NCBI GenBank assembly: GCA_021781415.1
Contig: JAJXWW010000048.1
Location: 1-64,000 of the forward strand
DNA: 64,000 bases
Direction of reading: 5' to 3'
Source: Planctomycetota bacterium
GTDB lineage: Bacteria; Planctomycetota; Planctomycetia; Gemmatales; Gemmataceae
A model generated the notes under the pieces. That model was not told the DNA's origin. It made no database searches and saw only the letters and a list, made by a program, of their open reading frames with translations. The position numbers and the translations under genes are program-made. Of the stretch, positions 8,451 through 17,704 are shown in pieces (within the stretch, counting starts at the first letter, position 1; every line of letters begins with the position of its first letter).

Positions 8451-9575
8451 ATGCGTACCCTCTGCGTTCGAGGCGGCAGTGGAGAAGGCCACGGCGGCGA
8501 GGTGCTTTCTTGCGTCTACAGCAAGGACGGAGCCTTCGTGCTTTCGGCGGGATGGGATGGCTGTCTGCGTTTGTGGCAAACGGCGAACGGCCAGCTGCTA
8601 ACGAGTCTGCAAACGTCGGTCAAACCGCTGTCGGCCTGTGCCATCGCGCCCGATTCCTCATCTTGGCTATCCGGTTCGATGGATGGGACGCTGAGTTGGT
8701 GGAACGCCGTCACGCATCAGATGCGGTTGAACCTCGTCGGACACATTCGCCCCATTTCCACGATCCAATATTCGCCCGACGGACGGTTCTTGGCCACCGC
8801 TTCGTGGGATCGCAAGATTCAGCTGCGCGCGATCGGGAACGAACGCGAGGGGCAAGCGTTGAGCGGTCATCAAGATATTGTCTCAGGTTGTCGTTGGCTG
8901 CCGGACGGGAAACAAATCCTGTCGTGGTCTTACGACGCCACTTTGCGTTTGTGGGACGTTGAGACTTGTTGTGAAATCGCGCGTCTGAAGGGGCACGCCG
9001 ATCGCATCACTTCGGCCTGTTTGTCGCGGGACGGACGCTGGGCGGTTTCCGGAGACCGCGAGGGAGTCGTCAAGCTGTGGGATCTCGGTCGCCGCGAGGA
9101 AGCCGGAACCCTGCAAGTGAAGGGCGAGGTGCGCGGCTGCTGGCGTCTGCCCGACGGCACGCTGGCGACGATTGTCGCCGACGGCGGCTTGGCGTTGTGG
9201 TCCACGCCCAATTTTGAACTGCAAGCCGAGTTAGAGAGCGGCATCCGCGCCCACTGCGGCGATCTGTCTCCGTCTGGGAACGACCTCGTCCTCGGCAGCG
9301 AAAGCGGCCTCGTTCATTTCGTCAAGCTCAGTGGAGACGAAAGCACGCCTTTGTTGACCTCGGCCACTCCAGTGTTCAAGCCGAAGTCCGGCGTCATCAC
9401 GCGGTTTCTGGGCAAACAGAAAATCTCGCGCTCGTACCAATACACTTGTCCCGCCTGCGGTCAAACCTCCGAGGCTCCCGCTCTCTCGACCGATCCCATC
9501 CCCTGCGCATCGTGCCAACGAGCGCTGCGCCTCATCGTGAACGAGGCACAACTTCAAGAACAGATTGTCGGCTGA
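8451..9575 (+). CDS. WD40-repeat protein with C-terminal zinc ribbon
   Basis: 374 residues with no signal peptide, so probably cytoplasmic. About seven WD40 blades fill residues 10-310, with typical blade ends such as LRLWQTANG, LRLWDVET and VKLWDLGR. A linker leads to a zinc ribbon with Cys333/Cys336 (CPAC) and Cys352/Cys355 (CASC). GGGAGG precedes the ATG. WD40 propellers are scaffolds, and the ribbon suggests a nucleic acid or protein contact, but no partner is visible. It shares a 189-base divergent promoter region with bamA. Confidence 0.85.
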   Translation: MRTLCVRGGSGEGHGGEVLSCVYSKDGAFVLSAGWDGCLRLWQTANGQLLTSLQTSVKPLSACAIAPDSSSWLSGSMDGTLSWWNAVTHQMRLNLVGHIRPISTIQYSPDGRFLATASWDRKIQLRAIGNEREGQALSGHQDIVSGCRWLPDGKQILSWSYDATLRLWDVETCCEIARLKGHADRITSACLSRDGRWAVSGDREGVVKLWDLGRREEAGTLQVKGEVRGCWRLPDGTLATIVADGGLALWSTPNFELQAELESGIRAHCGDLSPSGNDLVLGSESGLVHFVKLSGDESTPLLTSATPVFKPKSGVITRFLGKQKISRSYQYTCPACGQTSEAPALSTDPIPCASCQRALRLIVNEAQLQEQIVG

Positions 9576-9590
9576 GCGTGCTGCCGTGCG

Positions 9591-10838
9591 TTATCCGAGT
9601 CGGAAGTGCGGTTTGCTTTCCAGATAGCGCTGGACGCGGTCGGTGCGAGTCACGGCATCGCTCAGGAAGGCGATGGCTTGGCGTAATCTCTCGTCCGGCT
9701 CGGCGCAGCTGAAGCGGAGATAGCCTTGACCGGCGGCCCCGAAACATTCGCCGCCCAGACAGGCGACGCCTCGGCGGTCGTCGGCCCCTTCCAGAAGATA
9801 CATCGCCAAACCGTGCGAACGAATGCCCAAGCGTTGGCAGATGGCGGAAACATCGGGGAAGACATAGAAAGTGCCAGCGGGTTCAACCACCGTCACCCCC
9901 TCCACGCGCCGCAACTCCTCGACGAGCAATCGGACCTTGGCGCGAAATTGCCCCATGACCTCCTCGCGTTCGACGGCATCGTGCCGCAAGGCAGCCTGCC
10001 CGGCCCGCTGCACGAACGGCGGCACGCACGACAGCGAAGTGTTGATCGCTTTGCCCATGTGTTCGGCGATGGCGGGACTGCTCACGGCGTAGCCGAGTCG
10101 CCAACCGCTCATGCTGTACGACTTGCTGAAGGTGTACGCCGCCACGGTGCGTCCCAGCATCCCCGCCTGGGCCAGCGGGGTCTCGTGTCGGCCCTGCCAG
10201 ACCATGTGGCAATACGGTTCGTCGCTGAACAGGGCGATGTCGCGGTCGGCCAACAACTCGGCCAGCGCGCGCATGTCTTCGATCGTGGCCACGCCGCCCG
10301 TCGGATTGTGCGGCGAATTCAGGAAGATTGCTTTGGCTTTCGGTTCGCGGCGAACGAAGCGTTCCACATCGTTGAGGTCGGGACGAAACCGATTGCTGGC
10401 GCGCAGGGGACTGAGAACGGCGCGCGCGCCGCGGCGGGCAACATTCGGCTCGTAGGTTGGAAAGTGCGGCGTGAAGAGGAGAACGGCATCTCCGGGATCG
10501 AGGAACGTCTCGCAGAAGAACTGCTCGAAGACCTTGGCCCCCGGCCCGACGACGACGTTTTCGGGACCGATGCGCACGCCGAACTCGCGCTCGTAATTCT
10601 GAGCGATGGTCTCTCGAAACTCCGGCAGTCCCGGAGAGGGGCAATAGTGCGTCGCTCCCGCTTCGATGGCGGCGATCCCCGCGGAGCGAGCGTGTTTCGT
10701 CGAGGGAAAGGGGCTATCGCCGATCTGGAGTTCGATCGTGTCCTTTCCGGCGGCCTTAAGACGTTTGGCCACGGCAAGCACGTCAAAGGCCGTCTCAGCG
10801 GTCAATCCCGATGCAAAAGCGCTGTAGGTTACATTCAT
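9591..10838 (-). CDS. Pyridoxal phosphate-dependent aminotransferase, class I fold
   Basis: 415 residues of the aspartate aminotransferase fold. Cofactor contacts are NSPHNPTGG (Asn178), SDEPY (Asp206) and the Schiff-base lysine Lys239 in TFSKSYSMSGWRLGY. The N-terminal LQIGDSPFPS and HYCPSPGLPEFRE match the aspartate, aromatic and LL-diaminopimelate-type aminotransferases. It transfers an amino group between an amino acid and a 2-oxo acid in the cytoplasm. The exact substrate is not decidable. The stop lies 16 bases from the stop of the WD40 gene on the opposite strand. Confidence 0.9.
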   Translation of the reverse strand: MNVTYSAFASGLTAETAFDVLAVAKRLKAAGKDTIELQIGDSPFPSTKHARSAGIAAIEAGATHYCPSPGLPEFRETIAQNYEREFGVRIGPENVVVGPGAKVFEQFFCETFLDPGDAVLLFTPHFPTYEPNVARRGARAVLSPLRASNRFRPDLNDVERFVRREPKAKAIFLNSPHNPTGGVATIEDMRALAELLADRDIALFSDEPYCHMVWQGRHETPLAQAGMLGRTVAAYTFSKSYSMSGWRLGYAVSSPAIAEHMGKAINTSLSCVPPFVQRAGQAALRHDAVEREEVMGQFRAKVRLLVEELRRVEGVTVVEPAGTFYVFPDVSAICQRLGIRSHGLAMYLLEGADDRRGVACLGGECFGAAGQGYLRFSCAEPDERLRQAIAFLSDAVTRTDRVQRYLESKPHFRLG

Positions 10839-10866
10839 AAGCGACAGTTAGAAGCGATCCGAGAAG

Positions 10867-10898
10867 CCCCTCTCCCCCTGAGTACAGGGGGAGAGGGG
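10867..10898. terminator. Perfect 14-bp hairpin, repeat family CCCCTCTCCCCCTG
   Basis: Arms 10867-10880 and 10885-10898 pair perfectly around the loop AGTA. It lies between two minus-strand genes, after the stop of the upstream one (10956). No T run follows, so it may be a repeat with terminator or mRNA-end activity. It is a short copy of the element at 61433-61552. Confidence 0.6.
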
Positions 10899-10955
10899 AG
10901 CTTTGCGGACAGCCTCTTAGAAAAAACAACCGAACGCAGTCACCCTGCTCCCCTT

Positions 10956-11702
10956 TTACTGCTTCGCGGCTATGGTCTGGGCAAGGGGACGCACAATCGC
11001 GGGGATGATGTGCGTGTCCACCAGTTCCTGACAGATGCGCCGTTGGTTGCGATACGATTCGGGGAAGTCTTTGAACGGCTGCCGTCCCCAGTATTGCCGC
11101 ACCGTGAAGTAGACGCTGATCGGTGCCTCCGGAAATTGTCCGGTGCGCACCTGATAGAAGTTCGTTCGCGTCTCGATGCTCATGCGGCACTGCAACCGGC
11201 AGGAATCGTCCAACGACAACATCAACGAAGGTTCGTAATTGAGGACGCGGCTGCCCGGCATTTGCATGAGGCTTTCCAGGGTGGTGTTCAGACCCAGCGC
11301 CTCGGCGACGACCTCATCGTGATTGCCGCCATAGGTGAAATCGAAGGCGAACAGCACGTCGAGGGCGTCCACATCCAGCGAACCGAAGTCGAGATGGAAG
11401 GGGGCCGTTCCCAACAGATGTTCGTGCAGCGAATCGGCGTTCTCCAAATCCGGCGGATTGACGTAGCCGGCGCACAGTCGGCGCGTCTCAAGCGTGACCC
11501 AACGGTAGCTCCCTTGTTCGCGGTCTTCCTCCAGGACGAACTCGCCGTTCTCGCGGCGGTCGAAATCGAGCATTTGGGGATACGTCTTGCGCAGTTGCTC
11601 GAAGAAGTGCAGGACCGACTCTCGACCGGACGGAAGATCCATTTTGGTATTCAGATAGACGTAGACCCCGAAGTCATCGCAGAGCGAGCTGTAGGGATTC
11701 AT
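10956..11702 (-). CDS. Conserved hypothetical protein (248 aa)
   Basis: 248 residues, soluble, without signal peptide. It begins MNPYSSLCDDFGVYVYLNTK, then a segment with LPSGRESVLHFFEQLRK, and later HEHLLGTAPFHLDFGSLDVDAL spread over an acidic middle part. It ends with a helical segment (RICQELVDTHIIPAIV). I do not recognise a characterised family. The open frame continues to 12029, but the ATG at 11702 has GAGGAAC upstream and the upstream translation is Arg/Pro-rich and not protein-like. It lies upstream of the aminotransferase with a repeat between them. Confidence 0.75.
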   Translation of the reverse strand: MNPYSSLCDDFGVYVYLNTKMDLPSGRESVLHFFEQLRKTYPQMLDFDRRENGEFVLEEDREQGSYRWVTLETRRLCAGYVNPPDLENADSLHEHLLGTAPFHLDFGSLDVDALDVLFAFDFTYGGNHDEVVAEALGLNTTLESLMQMPGSRVLNYEPSLMLSLDDSCRLQCRMSIETRTNFYQVRTGQFPEAPISVYFTVRQYWGRQPFKDFPESYRNQRRICQELVDTHIIPAIVRPLAQTIAAKQ

Positions 11703-11943
11703 GTGAGTTCCTCGGATTCGTTCGTGGATACGCACCGATCGTAATGAAGTTACTCCCTTCGGGCAGCACTTCCATCTCCATCGCCCTCCTTCCCCGGCAC
11801 GAGGAGAGCGAAGCCTGGGAAAGCGCAACCTTCTTCCTTCATTGTTCGGTTTTTTTCGCGCCGATGCAAGGTCCGTAGCGCGATTTCTTCCTCGCGGCGC
11901 GAGCGCCGAGCGTCCGAACGGCGATTCCCATGCAATCGGACAG

Positions 11944-11986
11944 AAAAAAACCTCGGTCTCGCTGTGGAAAAGGACAGCGGCCGAGG
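11944..11986 (-). terminator. Intrinsic terminator after the minus-strand 90-aa gene
   Basis: On the minus strand, CCTCGGCCGCTGT and ACAGCGAGACCGAGG form a GC-rich stem with a small bulge around an 8-base loop, followed immediately by seven T. It lies 27 bases beyond the stop at 12013 and closes the minus-strand run 17559-12013. The rest of the gap 11703-12012 shows no gene. Confidence 0.8.
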
Positions 11987-12012
11987 TATCGAGGATCGCG
12001 CGATCTGGTCTT

Positions 12013-12285
12013 TTAGGCGGTTCGGGCAAGTTTAGCCCTGGCGGGTACGGTCAGATTGGTCTGATGCAGCCAGCGTCCAGCGTCGGCAGCGCCGTGCCAA
12101 TGTTGCAACGAAATGGAACGGACATTCTCGCGTTCCTCTTCGTCGAGGACTTCAAAGAAGGCTTGCACGAAATTGGCGCGAACCTGAGTCGAGGAACGTC
12201 CGAGGTAGACGAGCAAATCGCTCCGATCGTCGAACACAGCCACGGCGCGCCAGTTCTGGGGTTTCGCTTCGGTTTGGTAAAACAT
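12013..12285 (-). CDS. Small conserved hypothetical protein (90 aa)
   Basis: 90 residues with an excellent Shine-Dalgarno (AAGGAGGGT) seven bases before the ATG. The sequence begins MFYQTEAKPQNWRAVAVFDD and is acidic in the middle (EVLDEEERENV), with a basic end. It suggests a small alpha/beta fold. No motif is known to me. It is the last gene before a strong terminator, so it is probably well expressed. Confidence 0.75.
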   Translation of the reverse strand: MFYQTEAKPQNWRAVAVFDDRSDLLVYLGRSSTQVRANFVQAFFEVLDEEERENVRSISLQHWHGAADAGRWLHQTNLTVPARAKLARTA

Positions 12286-12418
12286 GGAATGACCCTCCTT
12301 GGTCTTGGTGTGGGACGTTGAGCTAGAGTGGCCGAAAAATCGATTCGAGTCAAGAGCATTTTGCAGACTTTCCGCATCGCTTCCTTGCCCGCCGTGTGCC
12401 GCGGATGGGACGGTGTTC

Positions 12419-12919
12419 TCAACCGTATAGCAGCAAGTCGTTCCATTGCGGCGGGTTCAGGAATCGGCAACCGACTTCCCATTCGGTACCGTCGGCCCGG
12501 CACGAACGCACTTGGATGGATAGCCACGGAGCGGTCTGCGGGGCGGAGCGCGGACGAACTTTGAGCGCGCTGCCTTCGTCGAGCGGCTGTTCGACCAGCA
12601 GGCACAAACCGCCCATCGACCGATCGACCACCCAACCGGCGACTTGCTTCGTTTTCGCCTCGTCGGTCAAGTAAACTTCGACGCGGTTGCCTCGGCGGCG
12701 CGGAGCCGAACGTCGATCCGGTTCGCTACTTTTTTTCAGCTTCGCCGTGGTCAGAAGTGGCGACACTTCTTCGACGGGCTCGGTTGCTTTCGCCGTCGTC
12801 CGCGCGACCAACCAGCGCCGGCCAAACAGATACGCCAGACTCGTCACCAACAAGCCGATCAGAGGTATCGTCCACGGCTGAGAGGTAAAGAATGTCAAGG
12901 GGGACAGAATCGAATTCAT
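12419..12919 (-). CDS. Membrane-anchored PilZ domain protein
   Basis: 166 residues. One N-terminal membrane helix (WTIPLIGLLVTSLAYLFG) is followed by a basic linker and a PilZ domain from about residue 65. The c-di-GMP signature is present: RRSAPRRRGNR supplies the arginines of RxxxR and DRSMGG supplies D/NxSxxG. PilZ proteins bind cyclic di-GMP and relay it to motility, secretion or polysaccharide synthesis. The anchor suggests action at the inner membrane. The ATG at 12919 was chosen because the longer open frame to 13021 overlaps the hydrolase gene upstream. glgC and a glycosyltransferase lie upstream on the same strand. Confidence 0.8.
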   Translation of the reverse strand: MNSILSPLTFFTSQPWTIPLIGLLVTSLAYLFGRRWLVARTTAKATEPVEEVSPLLTTAKLKKSSEPDRRSAPRRRGNRVEVYLTDEAKTKQVAGWVVDRSMGGLCLLVEQPLDEGSALKVRPRSAPQTAPWLSIQVRSCRADGTEWEVGCRFLNPPQWNDLLLYG

Positions 12920-13011
12920 CGTAGGGGTTTCCAGATCGTTCGCGGAGCGAGACTCCCTCGGATGCTCCGTCGAGAGAAACCCTAGCATACGCTGAAGCGA
13001 CAAGCAAAAGG

Positions 13012-13869
13012 TTATAGCCACAAACGAATGCGATCGCGCAGCCGGGGCGGCATCTTGGCCTCGACGACGCGCTTGACCTCGTTGGGGTGATACCGCGTGC
13101 TGAGGTGCGCGCAGATAATCAATTCGTTCTGAAAGCGATCGGCCCGCTCGATGAAGTCATCGAGGTGCATGTGTCCGAACTTGTGAATCTTCTCCCGTCG
13201 ATGGTTGGGGCGGATGAAGCTCAGTTCGGTGATGAGAATCTTGGCCTCGTACACGGGGGGATAGGCGTCCAGCCCGGCGGGATTGGTGTCGCCGGTGTAG
13301 GCGAGCAACGGCGTCCGCACTTCGCGCGTCACCGCCACGCCGGACAGCCTCAGATCGCGGATCTGCTCGCCGGGCAGCCCGTGATACTCTTCCTTCAGTT
13401 TCAAGCGCCGATCCCAAACGACGAAGCCGAGCGAGGGGATGGTATGCGTGGTGGCGAAGGCGGTGACGACGTGATCGCGCGACAGCTCGATCTCGTCTCC
13501 GGCGTTGACGCCGCGCATGTCGCACAGCATCCGTCCTCGGTCGAGCCGCTGGAAGACCAGAAGCAGGCGGCGTAGATCCTCGACCGCGTAGGCGGGCACA
13601 TACAACGTGGGCGGCTCCATGCGCATCATGCGCCGCCGGGCCACGTACACGGGCAGCGAGGCAACGTGATCGAGGTGCGTATGGGACACAAACCAAGTCG
13701 GCGTGCCCATGAAATCCCACGGCTGCCCGCCGAGATCGAAGCCGATTTTCATCTCCGGGATGCGCCAGTACGACTGCACGGCGGCGCGGGAGTACCCCTC
13801 GACGGTCAAGCCGGCATGGTGGCAAGAGAGGAAAGGAGCGTTGTCAACCATCGGCGGCTCCGCGACCAA
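13012..13869 (-). CDS. Metallo-beta-lactamase fold hydrolase, RNase Z-like
   Basis: 285 residues. The metal motif HTHLDH occupies residues 63-68, followed by further metal ligands in LAYTGDTN and a C-terminal histidine in [12 protein letters not shown]. The arrangement GHMHLDDF plus AHLSTRY is that of the ribonuclease Z / ElaC group, which trims tRNA 3' ends. A general phosphodiesterase role is possible, so no symbol is given. It starts 178 bases after the DUF6174-like gene on the same strand. Confidence 0.8.
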   Translation of the reverse strand: MVAEPPMVDNAPFLSCHHAGLTVEGYSRAAVQSYWRIPEMKIGFDLGGQPWDFMGTPTWFVSHTHLDHVASLPVYVARRRMMRMEPPTLYVPAYAVEDLRRLLLVFQRLDRGRMLCDMRGVNAGDEIELSRDHVVTAFATTHTIPSLGFVVWDRRLKLKEEYHGLPGEQIRDLRLSGVAVTREVRTPLLAYTGDTNPAGLDAYPPVYEAKILITELSFIRPNHRREKIHKFGHMHLDDFIERADRFQNELIICAHLSTRYHPNEVKRVVEAKMPPRLRDRIRLWL

Positions 13870-14047
13870 GGCGATTCAGGACACGGCGTCCCCGTTCTCA
13901 TTCCGGCAACCCGCGTCTTTCCACTATAGGAAGAAGAGGACACAAAACCAAGGCGATGGGTTCCCATCGCGGCCGGTAGCGTCCGCGATGGAAACGACCT
14001 CGCGCGCGGATACCTCGAACTCGGAGAGAAGCCCGTCGATGGAGCGA

Positions 14048-14596
14048 CTAAGGATCGAACGACAATTTGATGAACCATTCGACCCTGCTCTTGGTGCGCG
14101 GATCGTAAGAGACGAAATGCGAGGGATGTCCGTCCTTCTCGAAATCCGCCTTGAGATAGAAACGCCGTTCCGCCGCCGCGCTTTGACGCAGCACCGAGTC
14201 GATTTCCGCGAATAGTGCTGGCATGTCGTAGGGAGTCGGATCGAGTTGCGAGAGGCCCGCCGCGCTCGAACCCGCAACCACCGCGAGCGAAGGATCGGCA
14301 TAGATCAACTCGCCGTCTTCCACGACCGCGACGATGCGTCCACCCCGAACGCGGGCGAGGTATTGGCTCTTCTCCTCTTGTCCGCCGCGGCGAACCTGTC
14401 TCAGGCATTCCAGATCGTAGTTCGCGGCCGCTCGCTCTTCCCAACGGTGTCGCGCGTCGATCAATTGCCGCGGTTGCAATTGGATGCTCAAGTTGTAAAT
14501 CAGCGGCGCGACCAGCGCGACGACGCTTAAGGCGGTTAGCACGGCAAAGAAAAACAACCAGTTGCGAGAACGGCGGCGGGGGACAGGGGTAGACAT
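14048..14596 (-). CDS. Membrane-anchored DUF6174-like protein
   Basis: 182 residues. A short basic N-terminus, one membrane helix (WLFFFAVLTALSVVALVAPLIY), then an exported domain. The domain shows the DUF6174-like order: a Trp-containing AxWEERAAANYDLECL start, an RVRGGRIVAVV strand pair, a MPALFAEIDSVL helix and a final SYDPRTKSRVEWFI strand. Assignment is by remembered pattern and is moderate. It starts 8 bases after glgC and is probably translated from the same message. Confidence 0.7.
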   Translation of the reverse strand: MSTPVPRRRSRNWLFFFAVLTALSVVALVAPLIYNLSIQLQPRQLIDARHRWEERAAANYDLECLRQVRRGGQEEKSQYLARVRGGRIVAVVEDGELIYADPSLAVVAGSSAAGLSQLDPTPYDMPALFAEIDSVLRQSAAAERRFYLKADFEKDGHPSHFVSYDPRTKSRVEWFIKLSFDP

Positions 14597-14604
14597 GGAG
14601 AGGC

Positions 14605-15858
14605 TCACGATTGTTTGAGGCGTCCCGCGAAGGATTCCGGCAGCTCCGCTTTGGCAATGACGACGACGCCTTGTTCGGTGACGGTGAAGCCGCGCTGGCG
14701 ATCGTGTTCCAGATTGTAACCGATGGTCGTGCCCTGCGGAATCAGCACTTCTTTGTCGATAATGGCCCGGCGTATGTGACAGTGCCGACCGACGTTGACG
14801 CCATCGAACAAAATTGACGACTCGACGACGGCGTAACTGTTGACGCGGACGTTCGGCGAGAGAATGCTGCGGCGCACATGACCGCCGCTGACGATGGCTC
14901 CTTGACACACCATGCTGTCGTGGGCTTCGCCGCGCCGGGCGCTTTCGCCCTGGCCGTCGTTGAAGACAAACTTGGGCGGCGGCAACTGCGGCTGATAGGT
15001 GCGGATCGGCCATTCGCGGTCGTAAAGATTCAATACCGGATCGACATTGATGAGATCCATATTGGCCTGATAGTAGGCGTCGAGCGTGCCCACATCGCGC
15101 CAGTAGGGAACCTCTTTGCGGTTCTGATCGCGGAAGCGATAGGCGAAGACGCGCTGCGAACCGAGGATGGGTGGAATGATGTTTCTGCCGAAATCGTGGT
15201 CGCTGTCGTTGCGGGTGGCGTCCTGACACAACAGCTCGAACATGGTGCGGGCGGTGAAGACATAAATGCCCATTGAGGCAAGCGTTTGGCCGGGCATATC
15301 GGGCATCTCCGGCGGATCGGCGGGTTTTTCCAGGAAGCCGACCACATGATCTTGCTTGTCCACATCCATGATGCCGAAGTGAACGCCCTCTTTGCGCGGC
15401 ACGGGGATGCAGCCGATGGTCAATTCGGCACCGCGCTCGATGTGAGCGCGGATCATGTGGCCGTAATCCATTTTATAAATGTGATCGCCGGCCAAAATGA
15501 CCACGTAGCGCGGATTGGCTTTCTCGATGGTATAGATGTTCTGATAGATGGCGTCGGCAGTTCCCTTATACCAATTTTCGTCGATGCGCTGCTGCGGCGG
15601 CAACACCTCAATGTATTCGTCCAATTCGCGCGGCAAGAAACCCCAGCCGGCGCTGATGTGGCGCGACAGACTGCGTGCCTTATATTGGGTCAACACGAGA
15701 ACGCGGCGAAGATCGCTGTTGATGCAATTGGAGAGCGTAAAGTCGATGATGCGATAGAGTCCGCCGAACGGCACGGCCGGTTTGGCGCGATCGCGGGTCA
15801 AGGGTTCGAGGCGCGTCCCCTTACCCCCGGCCAGTATTAAAGTCAATACCTCACGCAC
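14605..15858 (-). CDS. glgC: Glucose-1-phosphate adenylyltransferase
   Basis: 417 residues, close to the usual GlgC length. The nucleotidyltransferase motif GGKGTRLEPLT is at residues 11-21, with KPAVPFGGLYRIIDF right after. HISAGWGFLPRE and AGDHIYKMDY are also diagnostic, and the C-terminal left-handed beta helix is present (SILSPNVRVNSYAVVESSIL region). The enzyme makes ADP-glucose from ATP and glucose-1-phosphate, the committed step in bacterial glycogen synthesis. A glycosyltransferase lies 58 bases upstream and may share the pathway, though it is not a canonical GlgA. Confidence 0.95.
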   Translation of the reverse strand: MREVLTLILAGGKGTRLEPLTRDRAKPAVPFGGLYRIIDFTLSNCINSDLRRVLVLTQYKARSLSRHISAGWGFLPRELDEYIEVLPPQQRIDENWYKGTADAIYQNIYTIEKANPRYVVILAGDHIYKMDYGHMIRAHIERGAELTIGCIPVPRKEGVHFGIMDVDKQDHVVGFLEKPADPPEMPDMPGQTLASMGIYVFTARTMFELLCQDATRNDSDHDFGRNIIPPILGSQRVFAYRFRDQNRKEVPYWRDVGTLDAYYQANMDLINVDPVLNLYDREWPIRTYQPQLPPPKFVFNDGQGESARRGEAHDSMVCQGAIVSGGHVRRSILSPNVRVNSYAVVESSILFDGVNVGRHCHIRRAIIDKEVLIPQGTTIGYNLEHDRQRGFTVTEQGVVVIAKAELPESFAGRLKQS

Positions 15859-15916
15859 GAAATCGAATCCCCTTTTCCCGCTCGGCGGGGCTTGATCCGC
15901 TCGAACCGCCCTACGT

Positions 15917-16990
15917 TCATCGGACTAATTCAGCGTATCGCCGGATACAGCTTTCGACGAGACGAACCACGGAGAAACAATCGCGGATTCGTCTCCGACC
16001 GGCTTCGCCCATGCGGCGGCGCAACTCGGCGTCGTCGAGCAAGCGGCGCGTCCGCCGAGCGAGAGCGGCCTTGTCGTCCGGCTCGACGAGGAAGCCGGTT
16101 TGTCCTTCGTCGACGATCTCGGCCAAATCCGGCAAGTGCGAAGCGATCACGGGCCGACTTGCCGCCATCGCTTCCAGTGTGGCACAAACGCCGCCGCCAC
16201 GCAAACTCGGCACCCACACGGCGTCGGCGCGTTGCAGAAGCGAAGACAACTCGGCCTGGGGACCGAGAAAGTGGACGCGCGAACGAACGCCGATTTGACG
16301 AGCGAAACGCTCGACGCGCGGTCGATCCGTCCCGTCTCCCGCGAGAACGAGATGTACGTCGTCGTAAAAGTGCGCCAAGATGTCGAAGGCCCAGACGGCC
16401 TCGCGGAAGCCCTTGTGTCGCTCGATCGGTCCCAGTCCCACAAGCACCCGCTCGTGGTCGGCGATGCCCGGCAACGCGGCCGGCGCGACGATCGGCTCCG
16501 GAAGCGGCATGCCCGGAGCGACGACGGTGAGCCGCGCGTCGGCAACGCCGAGCCTTCGATAGCGCGCGGCCTCCGCTTCGCCGAAGGCAATCGCGCCGCG
16601 AACGCGCCGAAGCAACCAGCGATCCAGAGGCGTGGTCTTCTCGACGAACGAGAATGCGGAGCTGAGGAACAATCGGCTCGGTGACTGACTTCCGCTCAAC
16701 GCCAAAGCGCGCAATGCCGTCGCGCCCCAGGCATGTACGATGTCCGGCTTCCCCAAGCGCGCCAGACGCCGCAGGCGCGCGAACGGCAACACGTCGAATA
16801 CCCGTCGCCGGTTCAATACCTCCACTTCCACGCCTTCGCTTCGCAGACCGGAAACCCAAGGCGTCTCCGCCCCCAACACGGCCACGCGCACCCGGAACGA
16901 ATCGCGCGCCAGACCGGACGCCAAGAGACTCAGTTGCCGCGCCGCGCCGCCATAATCCAAACTCGATATCACGAACAGAATGCTTCGCAT
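15917..16990 (-). CDS. Glycosyltransferase, GT-B fold (family 4-like)
   Basis: 357 residues. The N-terminal MRSILFVISSLDYGGAARQL is the usual opening of family 4 glycosyltransferases. VLVGLGPIERHKGFREAV begins the second Rossmann domain, and the donor-binding segment VWVPSLRGGGVCATLEAMA leads to the conserved EAMA helix, followed by GQTGFLVEPDD. The sugar donor and acceptor are unknown. An alternative start lies at 17008 (MVYERF). Neither start has a clear Shine-Dalgarno. It sits between hpt and glgC on the same strand. Confidence 0.85.
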   Translation of the reverse strand: MRSILFVISSLDYGGAARQLSLLASGLARDSFRVRVAVLGAETPWVSGLRSEGVEVEVLNRRRVFDVLPFARLRRLARLGKPDIVHAWGATALRALALSGSQSPSRLFLSSAFSFVEKTTPLDRWLLRRVRGAIAFGEAEAARYRRLGVADARLTVVAPGMPLPEPIVAPAALPGIADHERVLVGLGPIERHKGFREAVWAFDILAHFYDDVHLVLAGDGTDRPRVERFARQIGVRSRVHFLGPQAELSSLLQRADAVWVPSLRGGGVCATLEAMAASRPVIASHLPDLAEIVDEGQTGFLVEPDDKAALARRTRRLLDDAELRRRMGEAGRRRIRDCFSVVRLVESCIRRYAELVR

Positions 16991-17049
16991 AAATCGCTCA
17001 TAAACCATAATCCGCGAGGTGGATCGAGGCACGTCGCCCACCGACGCCG

Positions 17050-17559
17050 CTACCGATTCAGAATAGCGATGTAAGGCAAGTGCCGGTATTCGTCGTTGAA
17101 ATCCAGGCCGTAGCCGACCACGAAGGCATCGGGGATGTCGAAACCACAATAGTCCACCTCCACGGGTGTTTTCTGGCGGCCTTCTTTACGCAACAGCACG
17201 CCGACGCGCAGGGAAGCGACTCCGAGATTCCGCAGATAGACGCGCAATTCTGCCAGCGTTTGTCCGGTATCGAGGATGTCGTCGAGTAAGAGGACATGGC
17301 GTCCGCGTAGATCGGGGAGCCGTTCCGCTTGGATGCGCAATTCTCCAGGAGCGGTCGCTTCGCCGCGATAGCTCGACGCCTGCAACAGAGCGATGCGCAG
17401 CGGCAAATCGAGATGGCGCACGATGTCGGCGAGGAACATCAAGCAGCCGGTGAGGACGCCGACGATGGTAACGGGTTGCCCCCGATAATCGTCGGCAATC
17501 TGCCGCGCCATCTCGGCGACGCGCCGTTGGATGTCGTCCGCCGACAATAAAATCTTCAT
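17050..17559 (-). CDS. hpt: Hypoxanthine phosphoribosyltransferase
   Basis: 169 residues, normal for bacterial Hpt. The PRPP-binding signature VLLLDDILDTGQTL and the later VDYCGFDIPDAFVVGYGLDFNDEYRHLPYI are diagnostic. The enzyme salvages hypoxanthine (and guanine) with PRPP to give nucleotides. The ATG at 17559 gives the standard N-terminus (MKILLSADDIQRRVAEMA) and has GGAG upstream. It is the first gene of the minus-strand run down to 12013. Confidence 0.95.
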   Translation of the reverse strand: MKILLSADDIQRRVAEMARQIADDYRGQPVTIVGVLTGCLMFLADIVRHLDLPLRIALLQASSYRGEATAPGELRIQAERLPDLRGRHVLLLDDILDTGQTLAELRVYLRNLGVASLRVGVLLRKEGRQKTPVEVDYCGFDIPDAFVVGYGLDFNDEYRHLPYIAILNR

Positions 17560-17704
17560 GCCGCGCACTCCAAGGAAGACACGAGAGCATCGTAGGGAAC
17601 ATGATAAGCAAGGGAATGCGAACGTGGAGTTGCAACGGTGCCGTCGGGAAGAAAAGCGGTACAATGGAAGGCGACGGAGAATCCTATTTTGGAGGGGAGA
17701 CATC

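Noticed and set aside
9726-11744. 672-codon open frame on the plus strand
   Set aside because: It runs antisense through the aminotransferase and the 248-aa gene. Composition is Arg/Gly/His-rich without fold motifs, typical of a high-GC shadow frame.
13012-13021. Overlap of the PilZ gene with the RNase Z-like gene
   Set aside because: It appears only if the longest PilZ frame is used. The ATG at 12919 leaves a 92-base gap and removes poorly protein-like residues.
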